The notes under the pieces are model-generated. The model saw only the letters and a list, made by a program, of their open reading frames with translations, made no database searches and was not told where the DNA came from. The translations under genes were made by a program, and so were the position numbers. A DNA stretch of 64,000 nucleotides from Notamacropus eugenii (taxonomy: Eukaryota > Chordata > Mammalia > Diprotodontia > Macropodidae), in contig NC_092877.1 in NCBI RefSeq assembly GCF_028372415.1, positions 387,363,342 to 387,427,341 of the forward strand. The letters are read 5' to 3'. Shown here piece after piece: positions 62,455 through 64,000 of this stretch (positions are counted from its first letter, which is position 1; each line of letters starts with the position of its first letter).

Positions 62455-64000
62455 TTTTTTTAAATTAGAGCTGTTGAGGAAAAAATTGGAAGGAGAATAA
62501 TTAGCTTAGAACAGAAGATAGAAAATTTGACCCAAGTAGGGAACTCCCTGAAAAACAGAATGAAACAATTTGATGATTCAACGAGACAAGAAATATTAGA
62601 ACAAAGCTGAAGAGCGAGGGATGGTATCTACCATCAAAACCAACCTATATGGAAAACAAGCTTAGAAGAGAGAATTGAAGAATCGTCAGAATCCCTAAAG
62701 ACCATGACCAAACAAAACATCTGGACACCACAGTCCCAGAAATCATAAAAGAAAAATGTCCCTTTCTTCTAGAACCAGAGGACAAAGTGAAAATAGAAAG
62801 AATCTACAAGCCATCTCTTCCAAGAAGCACCAAAATCAAAACTCTCAGGAATGCCAGCCAAAATCCAGAGCTTACAGGGAAAATTTTAAAAAGATATTGC
62901 AAGGAGGCAGAAAGGACTTGAAGCACATAAGGAAGCAGAATCCGGATCGCACAAACTATGTTGCAAACACCATAAGGGAGAAGAAATCTTGGAATATGAT
63001 ATCCCAAAAGACAAAGGGAAGAAGTTTTGTGGCCAGGAATAACTTCCCCTGTGAAACTGAGTTATATTCCTATGGTGCTGAGGAGGAGTGGGGAGTGACT
63101 TTTAATAGAATTGAGGACTTTCAAGTCCTCAGGATAAAAAGATAAGAGTTGGGCAGACTCTTTGAAATGTAAACACAGGAGACCAGAGAAACCTAGAAAG
63201 GAAAATATATTTGAACAATTGGAATAAATCCATTTGAATAACTGAATGATGACCAAGGGCTCACATTCCAATAGAAGGAGAAGAATGTGTTCCTTCAGAA
63301 TCCCACTGTCTTCAAGGGTCACTGAGAGAGTTAAAAAGAGATGTAGGGATAGTTTTGTTCCATTTTGTTTGCCTTTAGGAGAAAAATAAAGAGAGGGGAA
63401 AGGGGAAACTAGAGAAAATTTTAGGAAAAAGGGGAAGAACTCTGTCATATTTGAGGTACATCAGGAAGCATACACATATGGAGGATGCTATAGGGAGAGG
63501 AAGTATCTCATAAACTTTACTCTTCTCTGAACCAGAAAAGGATGGCTGACTGCACACGCAGCGCATCTGGGTGTGGAGATGCATTAAATTCAATGGGGAA
63601 ACAGACAAGGACAGTGAAGGAGTGTTTTAAGAAGGGTAGAGTTGGGGGAGTAATGGTTTCAAACAAGACAAACCTCAGCTTTAGAGGGTGGGTCATAAAA
63701 GGGAGATCCATAGGAAAGAAAGCATGAGAAACAGTGATCAAGGTCTGGGCTGGGTGAAGAGAGGAGGGAAAGTGGAGGGGAATCGATTCAATTCAATACT
63801 ATCAGTGTTGACTGTTTCTTTTCTTTCCTGACTTTCTTTGTAAAGAAGAGAGGGGGAGGAAAAGAAAAGGAAAATTATGAGAGGTTAGGATGTAAGGAAC
63901 AATATGATTCACAATCATAACAATGAATGTCAACAGGATAAATTCACCTACAAAATAGAGGAGGGTAGCAGAACGGACTGGAAAGCAGAACGCAATAAGA
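62455..64000 (+). mobile_element. L1 LINE, ORF1 remnant to start of ORF2, runs off the window
   Basis: The segment begins with a degenerate ORF1-like coiled coil (E-N-L-T-Q-V-G-N-S-L-K-N-R near 62520), continues with an ORF1 C-terminal-like region at 62756-63145, then an A/G-rich inter-ORF stretch. It ends at 63920-64000 with M-N-V-N-R-I-N-S-P-T-K and then a stop, which resembles the start of the L1 ORF2 endonuclease. Stops and frameshifts show it is inactive. It is antisense to P2RX1 and probably sits in intron 1. Confidence 0.75.

Overview
The window is mammalian nuclear DNA and almost certainly marsupial. The main evidence is a set of SINE copies with the composite marsupial structure: a tRNA-like head with a 'gagttcaaatc' box, a 'cctcatctgtaaaatg' core, and a tail related to 'gagaaggaaatggcaaac'. 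Good examples are at 23.4, 55.1, 58.5 and 60.5 kb. Marsupial-type L1, RTE-like LINE, L2 and MIR fragments support this. The species cannot be fixed from the sequence.

Only one protein-coding gene can be demonstrated. It is P2RX1, the ATP-gated P2X1 cation channel, on the minus strand at 47.3-60.3 kb. Eleven coding exons (2-12) were read at base resolution. All have GT-AG boundaries and compatible phases, and together they encode 355 residues. If the missing exon 1 has the 46 codons of the human gene, the protein is 401 residues against 399 in human. All ten ectodomain cysteines, the ATP-contact residues and the second transmembrane segment are present. Exon 1 was not found and probably lies beyond position 64000. 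A likely poly(A) signal at 45178-45183 implies a repeat-rich 3' UTR of about 2.1 kb.

Layout: 1-34.8 kb has no recognisable coding exon and holds interspersed repeats, microsatellites and small tandem repeats. A strong CpG island lies at 34.87-35.8 kb. It has GC and CCAAT boxes and a candidate non-coding first exon on the minus strand ending in a good splice donor. Conserved mammalian gene order predicts CAMKK1 here, but no CAMKK1 coding exon was found in the 35 kb to the left, so this is an inference. The interval 36-45 kb is intergenic, with an L1 split by another LINE, a long L2 piece and unassigned sequence. P2RX1 fills 45.2-60.3 kb. From 60.4 to 64 kb come SINEs, a GA repeat and the start of an L1 that runs off the window, presumably inside P2RX1 intron 1.

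The most interesting signals are around P2RX1 exon 7. Its donor is the weakest in the gene and is followed within 11 nt by a (GT)25 tract, while a C21 tract lies 148 nt upstream of its acceptor. The same intron carries a GA-rich satellite with alternating 118 and 124-128 bp spacing. Other notable points are coding differences from human P2X1 (a gained and a lost N-glycosylation sequon, and a one-residue insertion beside the ATP site) and a 270-bp alternating purine-pyrimidine tract next to exon 11. I found no convincing new gene system.
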